Part shown: positions 34,818 to 44,211 of the stretch, piece by piece
Position numbering within the stretch: the first letter of the stretch is position 1
Layout: every line of letters starts with the position of its first letter
From: Opitutia bacterium UBA7350
GTDB taxonomy: Bacteria; Verrucomicrobiota; Verrucomicrobiia; Opitutales; Coraliomargaritaceae
Reading direction: 5' to 3'
Length of the DNA stretch: 64,000 nt
Assembly (NCBI GenBank): GCA_949524905.1
Contig: CATINC010000007.1
Location: forward strand, 124,001 to 188,000
The notes under the pieces: model-generated
Databases searched by the model: none
The model's input: only the letters and a program-made list of their open reading frames with translations
Told to the model about the DNA's origin: nothing
Position numbers and translations under genes: made by a program

Positions 34818-36056
34818 ATGGCATTGCGTTATCTCTTTATCGACTTCGACAGTTTCTTTGCTTCGGTGGAGCAGGCCTTACAGCCGCGATTGCGAGGTCG
34901 ACCGGTGGGAGTAGTCCCTTCACTTGGGGTAGACACCACTTGTTGTATCGCGGCGAGCTACGAAGCAAAGGCTTTCGGGGTGAAAACGGGTACTCCGGTG
35001 CGCGAGGCGCGTCACTTGTGCTCAGATATTGTCTTTGTAGAGGCAAATCACCCGGCTTATGTGCGGGTACACTCGCGAATCCGAGCTCGGATCCACGAGA
35101 TTCTCTACGTAGATGCGGTTCTCTCCATCGATGAAATGTATGGTCGCCTACCGCCACATGAACAGGCGCCTGATCGGGCACGAGCAAAAGCAGAATCGAT
35201 TAAAGCTGCGCTAGCCGACGACATCGGCCCATACATCCGTGCTTCCATCGGCCTCGCTCCAAATCGTTTTCTTGCGAAACTAGCGAGTAAAATGGAAAAG
35301 CCCGATGGGCTCACCTGCCTGGATTTTGAAGACCTCCCACACAAAATCACCTCTCTCGAACTGGAAGATCTCACCGGGATTGGCAAAGGGATGCTCTATC
35401 GACTACAGGCAAGGGGGATTCATTCCGTCAGTCAACTCTGCGAAGCTCCTCGCCATAAACTCCGCTCAGTCTGGGGCTCCATTGAAGGTGATCGGATGTG
35501 GTCTGCCCTACGAGGGCTCGACCTGCCGCCGGTAGAAACCAGCCGTCGCACCGTAGGCCATTCCCATGTTCTCCCCCCTCGCCTGCGCAATTCTAAGGGG
35601 GCACATGCAACCCTGCACCGCATGCTTCAAAAGGCTGGACGCCGCCTGCGGGCGATGGATCATTTTGCCGGTCAACTCGTGCTTCAAGTGAAGTTCGGTT
35701 TTGAATTGCGCTGGGAAAACGAATGCTCCTGTTTCCCGACGCAGAATGATATTACTCTGGGAAAACTTTTAAACCAACTCTGGGAAGAGCGTCCTCGGGG
35801 AGCTCCGGAACCAACCAATGTAGGCGTGATGCTTCTGCGTTTAGAAGCGGGTCGTTCACACACGCCTGATCTCTTCGCAGAACCAGCTGACGAACGCCGT
35901 CTCCTCCTTCAAAAAGCCATGGATCAAGTTAACCGGCGTCATGGTGGACGTAGCCTATACTACGCCGAAGCTCTAGAGGCGCAGCGAGACCGCGAGGTCG
36001 CCCCCATGAGGATCGCCTTCAATCATATTCCCGGACTCGAGCTCGAACGAGACTAG
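34818..36056 (+). CDS. Y-family DNA polymerase (DinB/UmuC-like)
   Basis: This 412-residue translesion polymerase has the Y-family catalytic motifs: FIDFDSFFASVEQ at residues 7-19 (metal-binding Asp residues) and YVDAVLSIDEMYG near residue 98, where the usual SIDEAYLD/SVDEAYLD reads SIDEMYG. The thumb and palm features SIGLAPNRFLAKLASKMEKP and GIGKGMLYRLQARGI are complete, and the little finger follows from about residue 240. The C-terminal 60 residues (NRRHGGRSLYYAEALEA and GLELERD) resemble the tail of UmuC-type proteins. A TATAAT and an imperfect palindrome precede it. The sub-family (Pol IV or Pol V catalytic subunit) is not settled. Confidence 0.85.
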   Translation: MALRYLFIDFDSFFASVEQALQPRLRGRPVGVVPSLGVDTTCCIAASYEAKAFGVKTGTPVREARHLCSDIVFVEANHPAYVRVHSRIRARIHEILYVDAVLSIDEMYGRLPPHEQAPDRARAKAESIKAALADDIGPYIRASIGLAPNRFLAKLASKMEKPDGLTCLDFEDLPHKITSLELEDLTGIGKGMLYRLQARGIHSVSQLCEAPRHKLRSVWGSIEGDRMWSALRGLDLPPVETSRRTVGHSHVLPPRLRNSKGAHATLHRMLQKAGRRLRAMDHFAGQLVLQVKFGFELRWENECSCFPTQNDITLGKLLNQLWEERPRGAPEPTNVGVMLLRLEAGRSHTPDLFAEPADERRLLLQKAMDQVNRRHGGRSLYYAEALEAQRDREVAPMRIAFNHIPGLELERD

Positions 36057-38560
36057 ACCGTATCGAGATCCACGAGGATTTCGCGAGGGCTGGAGCCATT
36101 TTCAGGGCCCACGATGCCGCGTTCTTCAAGTTCATCCATGAGGCGTGCCGCTCGGTTATAACCGATGCGCAAACGGCGCTGCAGCATGGAGGTGGAGGCA
36201 CGCTTTGTGCTCCGAAGCACATCGATGGCCTGTGCAAGCAGTTTTGCTTCCTCGTCATCTTCGTCACCACCGGTGAGCCCTCCAACACCTCCACCTTCTT
36301 CTACGCTAGAATTAATCTGCTGCTGGACTTCTTGTGCAAAATTTGGAGGCTCATTGTTTTCCTTAAGGTATTCGACAATGCCATTGATCTCATCATCGGA
36401 GACAAATGCGCCTTGCGCTCTCATAAGGGTGGCGGTGCCAGGAGGGATAAAAAGCATATCCCCACGCCCGATGAGTGCTTCCGCTCCCCCTCCATCGAGG
36501 ATGGTGCGGCTATCGACCTTAGAAGCGACCTTAAAAGAAATACGGCTGGGAAGATTCGCCTTGATCACTCCGGTTATAACATTCACGGAAGGTCGCTGCG
36601 TTGCGAGAATGAGGTGAATGCCAGCCGCGCGAGCGAGCTGAGCCAGTCGCGCAATCCCCGTCTCTATATCAGCAGGGGCTACCATCATGAGGTCGGCAAG
36701 CTCGTCTATGACGCATACGATGTAGGGCAATTTCTTGCGAGGGATTTCAAAGGCATCGTCATCACGTGGAACTTCAATCCGGCTAACAGCAGCACGTTCT
36801 TCAGCGGTCATTTCCGCATCTAAGGCGGCGGCTTTGTCGCGCTCCTCTTTAGTTTTAGCGAGCTTCGCATTGAATCCTGCGATATTACGGACATTCTCCG
36901 TTGCGAAGATTTGGTAACGGCGTTCCATTTCCGCAATGAGCCATTTGAGGGCACCGGGGACTTTCTTGGGTTCCGTGACGACGGGGATAAGCATATGCGG
37001 CAAGGCATTATAGACCTGCATCTCGACCACTTTAGGGTCGACCATAATAAAGCGGAGATCCTCCGGACTGGAGTGATAAAGCAGAGAGGCAATGATGGCG
37101 TTGATGCAGACGGTCTTACCTGAGCCGGTAGAACCGGCGATGAGAACGTGCGGCATTTTAGTTAAGTCTGCGACCATTGGAATGCCGGTGACATCTTTAC
37201 CCAGCACGATCGGTATTTCGGCATTCGCCTCTGCCCAAGCTTTGGACTCAACGATATCACGCATGCAGACGGCTTGTGAAAGACGATTGGGCACTTCGAT
37301 TCCGACCGTGCCTTTTCCGGGCACGGGGGCGAGGATCCGAACGGATTCAGCTTTAAGGCCTAGGGCAATATTTTTGTCGAGGTTAACGATTTTCTCAACA
37401 CGTACGCCGGGTGCGGGGGTGACTTCGTAGCGAGTAATAACCGGGCCTGTGTAAATCTCTCCAGGGATGACTTTCACCCCAAACTCTTCTAGGGTTCGCA
37501 CGAGTGCGTCCATGGTTCCGGCGTGGTCCTCCTCGCCGGTAACATTGCTGGTGGTCGATTCGCTGAGTAGTTGGATTGGTGGAAATTTGTGGTCGCCACG
37601 TTGTTCGGGAATACTCGCTACGGCCTTCTCGGGCTTTTCGCCTTTTACGATCTTAATAGATTTAGGATCAAACTTTGGCTTAAGGGTTTCTTTTATCGGA
37701 GTGGTCGCCTCCTTCCTGGGCTCTGGAGCTGAGGGTTTTTGAGTGACCGTCTTTCGGGCAGATGCGGTTGAGGCGATTGGTTGATCTAGCAGCGACGGGC
37801 GCGGACCTTCTGCATCGGACGCTGTAAATTGTTCTGTTTCTGCGGCAAGGGCAGCAGCTTCCTCAGCTTTGAGGCGAGCTTTTTCAGCACGCTCCTTGCG
37901 GCGCTCGGCGAAACCCGCTTTGCGAGCGACTAAAAAGGCAAGGCTCCCTATCCAAAATATGCGTGCGCGATCGCGAACATTTTCCAATAACTGGGCGGAG
38001 TGATCGGTCATCGCCAAGGTCATCCCGATCATGAACCCCATGCCAAGAAGTACAAGGCTCCCGAAGGATCCCATCGAAGGATACAGTAAGCGCTCAGCGA
38101 TCCAATGCCCAGCAAATCCTCCGAACCCAGCAGGCAGTTGCTGCTTGAATAGGCTCTCTTCTGCTTGCAGCACTTCCTTGATGGCGAGCATCTCCAAGAG
38201 ACCGGCCGCGCATAATAGCGCCACCAGCGCCATTCCAAAGGCTAGTTTTCGTTTGCGAACTGGGCGTGGGGTAAAATTTCGAACACCCCACCATAAAAAG
38301 AAAAAAGGCAGCAACCAGATCGCGATACCCAAGCCAAAAAATAAATAATAAGCGGTATGTGCTCCCACAAAACCTACTAAATTTTCACCCGGCTGTGCAT
38401 CCGTATCCCAGTGCAGCGACTGGTTCAATTCAAAGCTCACGATCGCGGCGAAGATCAAAATACCCATCGTCAGCAGGACCACTCCTTGGATCGGGTACGC
38501 CTGTACCGTACCCGAGGTTTTTTTCTTCAGCAGAGTTCGTTTCGGAGTCCTTTTAGCCAT
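36053..38560 (-). CDS. ftsK: DNA translocase FtsK
   Basis: FtsK pumps DNA to resolve chromosome dimers at division. The start at 38560 (MAKRTPKRTLLKKK) gives 835 residues and avoids a non-homologous N-terminal extension. Four to five hydrophobic segments (about 25-220) anchor it in the membrane; a charged Glu/Ala/Pro linker follows (about 225-370); the motor has Walker A AGSTGSGKTVCIN near residue 480, Walker B CVIDELADLMMV, and LATQRPSVNVITGVIKANLP. The C-terminal gamma winged-helix domain (RASTSMLQRRLRIGYNRAARL near residue 790) reads the DNA polarity sequences. It overlaps the polymerase stop codon by four bases. Confidence 0.96.
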   Translation of the reverse strand: MAKRTPKRTLLKKKTSGTVQAYPIQGVVLLTMGILIFAAIVSFELNQSLHWDTDAQPGENLVGFVGAHTAYYLFFGLGIAIWLLPFFFLWWGVRNFTPRPVRKRKLAFGMALVALLCAAGLLEMLAIKEVLQAEESLFKQQLPAGFGGFAGHWIAERLLYPSMGSFGSLVLLGMGFMIGMTLAMTDHSAQLLENVRDRARIFWIGSLAFLVARKAGFAERRKERAEKARLKAEEAAALAAETEQFTASDAEGPRPSLLDQPIASTASARKTVTQKPSAPEPRKEATTPIKETLKPKFDPKSIKIVKGEKPEKAVASIPEQRGDHKFPPIQLLSESTTSNVTGEEDHAGTMDALVRTLEEFGVKVIPGEIYTGPVITRYEVTPAPGVRVEKIVNLDKNIALGLKAESVRILAPVPGKGTVGIEVPNRLSQAVCMRDIVESKAWAEANAEIPIVLGKDVTGIPMVADLTKMPHVLIAGSTGSGKTVCINAIIASLLYHSSPEDLRFIMVDPKVVEMQVYNALPHMLIPVVTEPKKVPGALKWLIAEMERRYQIFATENVRNIAGFNAKLAKTKEERDKAAALDAEMTAEERAAVSRIEVPRDDDAFEIPRKKLPYIVCVIDELADLMMVAPADIETGIARLAQLARAAGIHLILATQRPSVNVITGVIKANLPSRISFKVASKVDSRTILDGGGAEALIGRGDMLFIPPGTATLMRAQGAFVSDDEINGIVEYLKENNEPPNFAQEVQQQINSSVEEGGGVGGLTGGDEDDEEAKLLAQAIDVLRSTKRASTSMLQRRLRIGYNRAARLMDELEERGIVGPENGSSPREILVDLDTV

Positions 38561-38604
38561 AGTGTAAAACGAAAGCCTAGGTCTTGAGAAAAGTAAGACA
38601 AGAA

Positions 38605-38634
38605 TTGATTCAAGCTCGCGCTTGCAGGTATTTT
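38605..38634 (+). promoter_or_regulatory. Sigma-70-type promoter of manA
   Basis: TTGATT (38605-38610) and TATTTT (38629-38634) are 18 bases apart, 18 bases before the manA ATG. The predicted leader is only about ten bases long. Confidence 0.4.
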
Positions 38635-38651
38635 TTACCATATCTGGAACT

Positions 38652-39596
38652 ATGCATTTATTACATTTCAACCCCATGTATAAAGAACGGGTCTGGGGTG
38701 GCTGCGGCCTCGCCAAACATCTGGATCGCTCATTGCCCGATGGAAAGGTCATCGGCGAAAGTTGGGAAATTGTTGACCGGGAGGATGCCCAATCTGTTGT
38801 TAAGGGTGGTCCTTTTGCGGGGATGTCTTTGCGGGAATTACTGGTAGAAAATGCGCCGGCGATTCTCGGCCCAAAGGCCGACGGCTCACGCCCTTTTCCG
38901 ATTCTTGTTAAATGGCTTGATTGCCAAGAACGCCTCAGCCTTCAAGTGCACCCCCCGGCCCGCGTCGCGCTTGATCTCGGCGGCGAACCGAAAACGGAAT
39001 GCTGGTATATCGCCCACGCTTCTCCAGAAGCCTCCCTGATTGTAGGACTCAAAAAGAGTGTTACCCGAGAAGGCTTCGAGGTCGCCCTGCGCGACCACAC
39101 CGCCGAGGCCTGTGTCCACCGCTTCCCCGTGGAATCCGGCGATTCCATCCTAGTGGAAAGCGGTCGCCTGCACGCCATTGATGGCGGAAATATGATCCTT
39201 GAAATCCAGCAAAACTCGGACACGACTTATCGTGTCTATGATTGGGGACGCCTTGGATTAGACGGCCGGTCTCGCCAGTTGCATATTGACGCCTCTCTTA
39301 AATCAATCGATTTCGAGGATTTTGAGCCTGCCCCGCTCCGTCGCCAAGCAGGCGAGCAAACGCTCGCAGATTGTTCCGAATTCCGCATCCGTAAATTTGA
39401 ATGGGCTGCGGGTGATGCGCTGGATCTTCCCGCTGGCAGAGAAGCTCGCCTCCTGCATTTAGTTTCTGGGGAGGTTCAGGAAAAAACTTCCGACACCATG
39501 CTTGAAATCGGCGGCAATTATCTTCAGCCCTACCAAGCTGAATGTCGGCTCGTAGCTAAGTCGAGTGCCGTGCTACTGGTAACTGATCGATTTTAG
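38652..39596 (+). CDS. manA: Mannose-6-phosphate isomerase, class I
   Basis: This enzyme interconverts fructose-6-phosphate and mannose-6-phosphate, feeding GDP-mannose and cell-surface glycans. The start at 38652 (MHLLHFNPMYKERVWGG) removes a 10-residue leader. The zinc ligands are visible in the type I pattern: LSLQVHPP (about residues 95-102, His) and PKTECWYI (Glu near 119), with PVESGDSILVESGRLHAIDG (near 170-189, His) completing the site, and QNSDTTYRVYDWGR near 200 is a family signature. At 314 residues it is the short, Bacillus-like form. Confidence 0.92.
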   Translation: MHLLHFNPMYKERVWGGCGLAKHLDRSLPDGKVIGESWEIVDREDAQSVVKGGPFAGMSLRELLVENAPAILGPKADGSRPFPILVKWLDCQERLSLQVHPPARVALDLGGEPKTECWYIAHASPEASLIVGLKKSVTREGFEVALRDHTAEACVHRFPVESGDSILVESGRLHAIDGGNMILEIQQNSDTTYRVYDWGRLGLDGRSRQLHIDASLKSIDFEDFEPAPLRRQAGEQTLADCSEFRIRKFEWAAGDALDLPAGREARLLHLVSGEVQEKTSDTMLEIGGNYLQPYQAECRLVAKSSAVLLVTDRF

Positions 39597-39613
39597 CAAG
39601 GGCGATAAGCGCT

Positions 39614-39641
39614 CTTGAAATCTGCACGCTTTTGCCCATGT
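39614..39641 (+). promoter_or_regulatory. Heat-shock (sigma-32-like) promoter upstream of grpE
   Basis: CTTGAAA at 39614-39620 and GCCCATGT at 39634-39641 are 13 bases apart, matching the sigma-32 consensus (CTTGAAA, then CCCCATNT 13-17 bases on) at 14 of the 14 specified bases except one C-to-G change. It sits 15 bases before the grpE ATG, so the leader would be about ten bases. Confidence 0.65.
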
Positions 39642-39656
39642 TAATTTCTTTTTGCA

Positions 39657-40211
39657 ATGACCACATCACCTGAAGAACCCAAAGAAACCGTTGACCCGCC
39701 GGAAAACGAACATGCTGACGTGCCTGAATCAACGCCCGAATTATCCGAGCTGGAACAAGCTCAAGCCGAGACAGCAGAGATGCAATCCCGCTACCTCCGT
39801 TCCGTTGCTGATCTTGAGAATTACCGCAAACGCATGGCTCGCGAAAAGAGCGAGATTCTGCGATCCGCCTCTGCGGCCGTCATCGAATCCCTATTGCCCG
39901 TGCTGGATAACCTAAGACTCGGTTTGCAGGCCGCGGAACAACATCCGGAGGCCCAAGACGTAACCGCGGGTTTCAAAATGGTGGATGACCAACTGCGTCG
40001 AACGCTCTCCGAACAAGGTGCACAGGAACTGGTTCCTGACGGGGAAGCCTTTGACCCAAATCTTCACGAATGCATTGCCCAGCAACCCTCGGACACCGTT
40101 CCGGAGGATCATGTTATTTCAACGATCCGATCCGGTTATCAGTTGAATGAACGTCTCCTGCGTGCTGCAAATGTAATTGTATCAAGCGGCCCAGCCGAAG
40201 CAGATGCTTAA
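39657..40211 (+). CDS. grpE: GrpE, nucleotide exchange factor of DnaK
   Basis: GrpE releases ADP from DnaK. The first 35 residues are acidic and disordered, the middle (about 36-110) is a long coiled coil ([27 protein letters not shown]), and the C-terminal beta domain contains [20 protein letters not shown] and [19 protein letters not shown], the GrpE signature (about residues 125-180). The 184-residue length is normal. It heads a grpE-dnaJ-purN-prmA run, behind a heat-shock-like promoter; dnaK itself is not in the window. No Shine-Dalgarno motif is present. Confidence 0.95.
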   Translation: MTTSPEEPKETVDPPENEHADVPESTPELSELEQAQAETAEMQSRYLRSVADLENYRKRMAREKSEILRSASAAVIESLLPVLDNLRLGLQAAEQHPEAQDVTAGFKMVDDQLRRTLSEQGAQELVPDGEAFDPNLHECIAQQPSDTVPEDHVISTIRSGYQLNERLLRAANVIVSSGPAEADA

Positions 40212-40231
40212 ACCTTTGAAGACCATAATAT

Positions 40232-41371
40232 ATGTCTAAAGCCGATTACTATCAACTGTTAGGGGTATCTCGCGATGCCGATAGCGATGTGCTGAAAAAA
40301 GCGTACCGCAAACTAGCGGTAAAATATCACCCAGATAAAAACCCGGACAATCCAGAAGCGGAGACCAAATTTAAGGAAGTCTCAGAAGCTTATGAAGTTT
40401 TAAAAGATGCCGACAAACGAGCCGCCTATGATCGCTACGGGCACGATGCCTTTAAAACGGGTGGCATGGGTAACGCCGGCGGCGGTGGCGGCGGATTTCA
40501 CGATCCCTTTGAAATGTTTCGCGAAGCTTTTGGCGGCGGCGGGGGCGGCGGCATCTTTGAAGATCTTTTTGGCGGCGGACGAAGTGCTGGTGGGGCGCAG
40601 CCTGGTGCCGACTTGCGCTACGATTTAGAAATAACTTTAGAACAAGCAGCGGAAGGTACTGAAAAAGAAATTCGTTACAATCGTTCGGTGGCCTGCAAAA
40701 AGTGCATGGGCAGCGGCGCTGAACCCGGTTCCCAAAAAGTGACCTGCTCGACTTGTGGTGGTGCTGGGCAAGTAAGCTCAAATCGTGGATTCATAAGTTT
40801 CCGTCAAGCCTGCCCAACTTGCCAAGGCACAGGGCAAAAGATTGAAAAGCCTTGCAGCTCTTGTCGGGGCGAAGGACGCGAAATGGAGCGCAGTACCGTG
40901 AAGATAAGAATTCCTGCAGGGATTTATACCGGTGCAAAACTTCGCTCAGCAGGCAAAGGTGAAGCGGGGCAATTGGGCGGCTCCTCCGGCGATCTATATA
41001 TAATGGTTTATGTCGCAGATCACGAACTCTTCGAACGCCACGAAGACGACCTCTTTTGCGAAATTCCCATTAAATTTACCCTCGCAGCGCTTGGCGGATC
41101 GATTCAAGTGCCGACTCTTTTTGAAAAAGGCAGCTTGAAAATTCCCTCAGGCACTCAAAGTGGCACTACTTTTCGCTTGCGCAATCAAGGCATGCCACAT
41201 CTGCGCGGCAACGGAAAAGGCGACCTTCTGATTCGTGTTCAGGTAGAGGTGCCGACTAAGCTCAACAAAGATCAATGCGCCAAACTGGAAGATTACGCTG
41301 AGGCTTGTGGTGACCCTGCTAACCCTGTTAGCAAATCCTTTCTCGAAAAAGCTAAGAAATTTTTCCGATAA
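40232..41371 (+). CDS. dnaJ: Chaperone DnaJ (type I Hsp40)
   Basis: DnaJ delivers substrates to DnaK and stimulates its ATPase. All type I parts are present: J domain (residues 1-70) with the HPD motif in [13 protein letters not shown], a Gly-rich linker (about 76-128), the zinc-binding Cys region with four CxxCxG repeats ([27 protein letters not shown] and CSSCRGEGR, about residues 152-215), and the C-terminal substrate-binding domains. The 379-residue length is typical. It lies 20 bases after grpE and shares its promoter. Confidence 0.97.
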   Translation: MSKADYYQLLGVSRDADSDVLKKAYRKLAVKYHPDKNPDNPEAETKFKEVSEAYEVLKDADKRAAYDRYGHDAFKTGGMGNAGGGGGGFHDPFEMFREAFGGGGGGGIFEDLFGGGRSAGGAQPGADLRYDLEITLEQAAEGTEKEIRYNRSVACKKCMGSGAEPGSQKVTCSTCGGAGQVSSNRGFISFRQACPTCQGTGQKIEKPCSSCRGEGREMERSTVKIRIPAGIYTGAKLRSAGKGEAGQLGGSSGDLYIMVYVADHELFERHEDDLFCEIPIKFTLAALGGSIQVPTLFEKGSLKIPSGTQSGTTFRLRNQGMPHLRGNGKGDLLIRVQVEVPTKLNKDQCAKLEDYAEACGDPANPVSKSFLEKAKKFFR

Positions 41372-41386
41372 TCCCTTCAGACAGTC

Positions 41387-41980
41387 ATGTCGTTCTCCAT
41401 CGTTATTTTAGGATCTGGTCGCGGTAGTAATGCTGAGGCCCTTCTGCATGCGCGCGACAACCGGCAACTCGGCGAAGCTCAGATTGCCGGTCTTGTGAGC
41501 GATCAAGCCGAGGCAGGTATCCTAGAATTGGGCAATCGTTTTTCTGTTCCTGCCAATTACTTAGACCCCGGGGAAAGGGGCGCGCACCTCAGCCCCGAAG
41601 CGGAGGCGGTCTACATCGAGTGTATTCAAAGCTTTTCTCCGAGCCTGATTGTCTTAGCGGGCTTCATGCGGATCATCGGCCCTAAGTTCATCGAAGCCTT
41701 TAAAGGGCGCGTACTCAATCTACACCCCAGCCTACTGCCTAGCTTCAAAGGCGCTAACGGCATTCGCGATGCCTTTGAGCACGGTGTTAAAGTAACGGGT
41801 TGTACGATTCATTGGGTGACCCCTCAATTGGATGCCGGCCCCATTATTGATCAAAAACCCGTCCGCATTGAGCCTTCCGATAGCCTGGCCGTGGTCGAGA
41901 GAAAAGTTCACGCCGCAGAGCATCAGCTCCTCCCGAAAGTAGTAGCGAGTCTCAGTCGTGGCGAGATTCCCCTGCCCTAA
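41387..41980 (+). CDS. purN: Phosphoribosylglycinamide formyltransferase
   Basis: PurN transfers a formyl group from 10-formyl-tetrahydrofolate to GAR in purine synthesis. The N-terminal [14 protein letters not shown] (residues 7-20) binds the phosphate of GAR, and the catalytic Asn-His-Asp triad region is [20 protein letters not shown] with [15 protein letters not shown] (about 142-156). At 197 residues it is of normal size. Its stop overlaps no neighbour; prmA starts one base after it, so the two are translationally close. Grouping with grpE-dnaJ is probably by position, not function. Confidence 0.93.
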   Translation: MSFSIVILGSGRGSNAEALLHARDNRQLGEAQIAGLVSDQAEAGILELGNRFSVPANYLDPGERGAHLSPEAEAVYIECIQSFSPSLIVLAGFMRIIGPKFIEAFKGRVLNLHPSLLPSFKGANGIRDAFEHGVKVTGCTIHWVTPQLDAGPIIDQKPVRIEPSDSLAVVERKVHAAEHQLLPKVVASLSRGEIPLP

Positions 41981-41981
41981 A

Positions 41982-42875
41982 ATGAGCACTCAATGGGAAC
42001 TCCGTGCGGTTATACCCGCAAAACTTGCCGATGCCTTGGAAGCGCATTGCTACGAGCTTGACGCCTCCCCTTGGGGTATCTCCCAAAAGGAACCGCAGGA
42101 TCCCTTTGAACTTTTTGGGTTTTTTCCAAACGCCTCCGCTGCAGATTCAGCCCTAATGAATCTACGGGCTGTTTTTAAGGAATTACCAGATGATTTCGAA
42201 CTACAAGAAATCGCCGATGCAAACTGGCAAAATGCTTACAAAGCATTTGTGAAACCCTGGAGCGATCGCATTCTGCATTGGATTCCGCTCTGGGAACGCG
42301 AAACGACTCAGGCTCCAAAAGGCGCTGCAGTCGTGTACCTCGAGGCTGGTATGGCCTTCGGCACCGGGAGCCACGAAACAACCCGCCTTTGTGCTCGTCG
42401 CTTGATTGATTTTCTCGAACTCCGCCCCACAGATCTTGAGACGGCACAGGTAGTAGACGCTGGTTGTGGCTCAGGTGTGCTTGCACTCTCAGCCGCCGCC
42501 CTTGGCTTTAAACAGATTGAAGCCTTTGACGTCGATCCCGAAGTCCTCGCAGTTTGCCAGAATAATAACCGAGAAAACCCGCACTTACCGAGCTTAAACT
42601 ACACTGTGGGAGATCTCGACTCGGGCCTGAACCACAAACAAGCCGACCTTCTTCTTGCCAATATTCAGGCGGATGTCCTCATGCCCGCCGCGAAAAATCT
42701 TTTACAAGCACTTCGTCCAGGAGCGACACTTGCTCTCAGCGGCATCCTTGTCCAAGAAATTGAGGCGGTACGCGCGCACTTTCAAAATGCCTGCCATACT
42801 CACTTTCAAAACAAATTTAGAATAGAGTCCCGAACAGACGGCGAATGGGCAGATCTCTGCCTGATGTTGGATTAA
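41982..42875 (+). CDS. prmA: Ribosomal protein L11 methyltransferase
   Basis: PrmA trimethylates ribosomal protein L11 using S-adenosylmethionine. The start at 41982 (MSTQWELRAVIPAKL) follows the purN stop directly. The substrate-binding N-domain occupies about residues 1-100, the linker includes MAFGTGSHETTRLCAR (about 124-139, the family signature), and the SAM site is VVDAGCGSGVLALSAAALG (about 157-175), with LLLANIQADVL near residue 225. The 297 residues are normal. Downstream is a decayed PEP-CTERM gene. Confidence 0.92.
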   Translation: MSTQWELRAVIPAKLADALEAHCYELDASPWGISQKEPQDPFELFGFFPNASAADSALMNLRAVFKELPDDFELQEIADANWQNAYKAFVKPWSDRILHWIPLWERETTQAPKGAAVVYLEAGMAFGTGSHETTRLCARRLIDFLELRPTDLETAQVVDAGCGSGVLALSAAALGFKQIEAFDVDPEVLAVCQNNNRENPHLPSLNYTVGDLDSGLNHKQADLLLANIQADVLMPAAKNLLQALRPGATLALSGILVQEIEAVRAHFQNACHTHFQNKFRIESRTDGEWADLCLMLD

Positions 42876-42877
42876 TC

Positions 42878-43321
42878 TTCGGAGGACATCCAATTGCACT
42901 CGCAAAGAGTGGCCCCCTTAACGAAACGATCTTGAATTCACCATGCAATTTGACAAAGCGGTAGAGATTCGCGAATTCACCTTCGAAAGAGCGATTGGCC
43001 CAAATATCAATGATAGCGTTGGTTTTAAGCTCCTTATTGGAGGACTCGAGCAAAGAGATGTAACGATTCCAGCCTTCTCAGGCTTCCCATCGCTTAGCAC
43101 CGCCGTTTTAAGCAATCCCCTTATAGTGTCCGGCCAATGCTGTGGTTACTTTTCAAGGCGTCGTGCCAAATAGTTATACCGGTGGTGTTGGTGTGTCTTT
43201 GCAGAATATGGAAATAAATGTCGTTCCTGAGCCCGCGAACTATGCTTTTAAGCTAGGACTCAGCGCGCTACTTTTCATCATAATGGTTCACAGCCGCAAA
43301 AGAAAAAAGCCCTTCCATTGA
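42878..43321 (+). pseudogene. Decayed PEP-CTERM protein gene (3' remnant with frameshifts)
   Basis: Between prmA and the RodZ-like gene, three reading frames can be joined into one coherent protein C-terminus. From 42943 an open frame encodes MQFDKAVEIREFTFERAIG onward to LIVSG near 43130; shifting by one base near 43135 continues as NAVVTFQGVVPNSYTGGVG and reaches INVVPEPANYAFKLG, followed by a hydrophobic helix and the basic end HSRKRKKPFH, then TGA at 43319-43321. VPEP plus membrane helix plus basic tail is the PEP-CTERM sorting signal. Upstream, another frame reads GGHPIALAKSGPLNETI, which would join by a second frameshift near 42930. No start codon or signal peptide remains. It is therefore a remnant rather than a working gene. 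Confidence 0.7.
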
Positions 43322-43382
43322 TACTAAAGGGTTGTATTCATGCTTGCGGTCTTTGCAAAAGCTCCTCAAAAATGACCCATTC

Positions 43383-44186
43383 ATGCAAACCATTGGTGAA
43401 CGTTTAGAAGAAGCGCGCAAACGCAAGGGCATCTCCTTGCGTGAAGCTGCAGAGGTTACAAAGATCCGCAGCGATTACCTCGGCTACTTAGAACAAAACA
43501 AATTCGACTTTGATCTGCCGGAAATCTATCGCAGTGGATTCATCAAAAATTATGCTCGTTACCTCAAGCTCAATGCGGACAAAATCTTAACGGATTACAA
43601 CACTCAGCGCTTGAGCATGTCACGTGGCAAACGTACTTCTACGGAATGGTTTGGCTCATCCGAAGACCGCCCATCTGGTGAGACCGCTACGGAACGTTCG
43701 TATGGAACGCTCCGTTCTAATACCAACGAGACCGATCCAAGCACCCCTGTTGAAGTAGCTCCTGAAAGTCCTGCTCCAGAAGAAGTTGAAAAAACCTACT
43801 ACCTAAAAATCGGACTTATTCTTGTAGGAACCCTTGCGCTGGTGATCGTCTTGTTTGGCCTCGTTCGCGCGATTTTGGGCTCCGATGCAACCCCAGTTGC
43901 TCAACTCACTAACATAGAAGTAGCCCCAAGCGCTCCTGTTAGCACAAGTGAATTTACCATCACTGCTCGCGGAGGTAGCTCCTACGTAGCCGCTCGACAA
44001 GTAGATGACCGCAAAGTTATCTATCAAGGCACTCTAGCAGACGGTGAATCCCAAACGGTTCAAAAAACTGGCGCGGTGGAAATCGTGTTGACCCAGCCTG
44101 AAGCCATCGTAATTAAAAACGGCAACGAAGATATCCGCGCTACTGGTAGTGGCGTGGGCGGATCCTCAAAGATACGCATCCCCTAG
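43383..44186 (+). CDS. rodZ: RodZ-like helix-turn-helix membrane protein
   Basis: This protein resembles RodZ, which links MreB filaments to the membrane. The start at 43383 (MQTIGERLEEARKRKGISL) gives 267 residues. An XRE-type helix-turn-helix occupies residues 1-75 (LREAAEVTKIRSDYLGYLEQ), followed by a Ser/Thr-rich acidic linker, one hydrophobic segment near residue 142-162 (LKIGLILVGTLALVIVLFGL), and a periplasmic DUF4115-like domain at the C-terminus. The TATA-poor, SD-less context is the same as for most genes here. No mreB or rodA is nearby. Confidence 0.8.
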   Translation: MQTIGERLEEARKRKGISLREAAEVTKIRSDYLGYLEQNKFDFDLPEIYRSGFIKNYARYLKLNADKILTDYNTQRLSMSRGKRTSTEWFGSSEDRPSGETATERSYGTLRSNTNETDPSTPVEVAPESPAPEEVEKTYYLKIGLILVGTLALVIVLFGLVRAILGSDATPVAQLTNIEVAPSAPVSTSEFTITARGGSSYVAARQVDDRKVIYQGTLADGESQTVQKTGAVEIVLTQPEAIVIKNGNEDIRATGSGVGGSSKIRIP

Positions 44187-44211
44187 ATTAGAGTGGGAAT
44201 AGGGTCGGACT

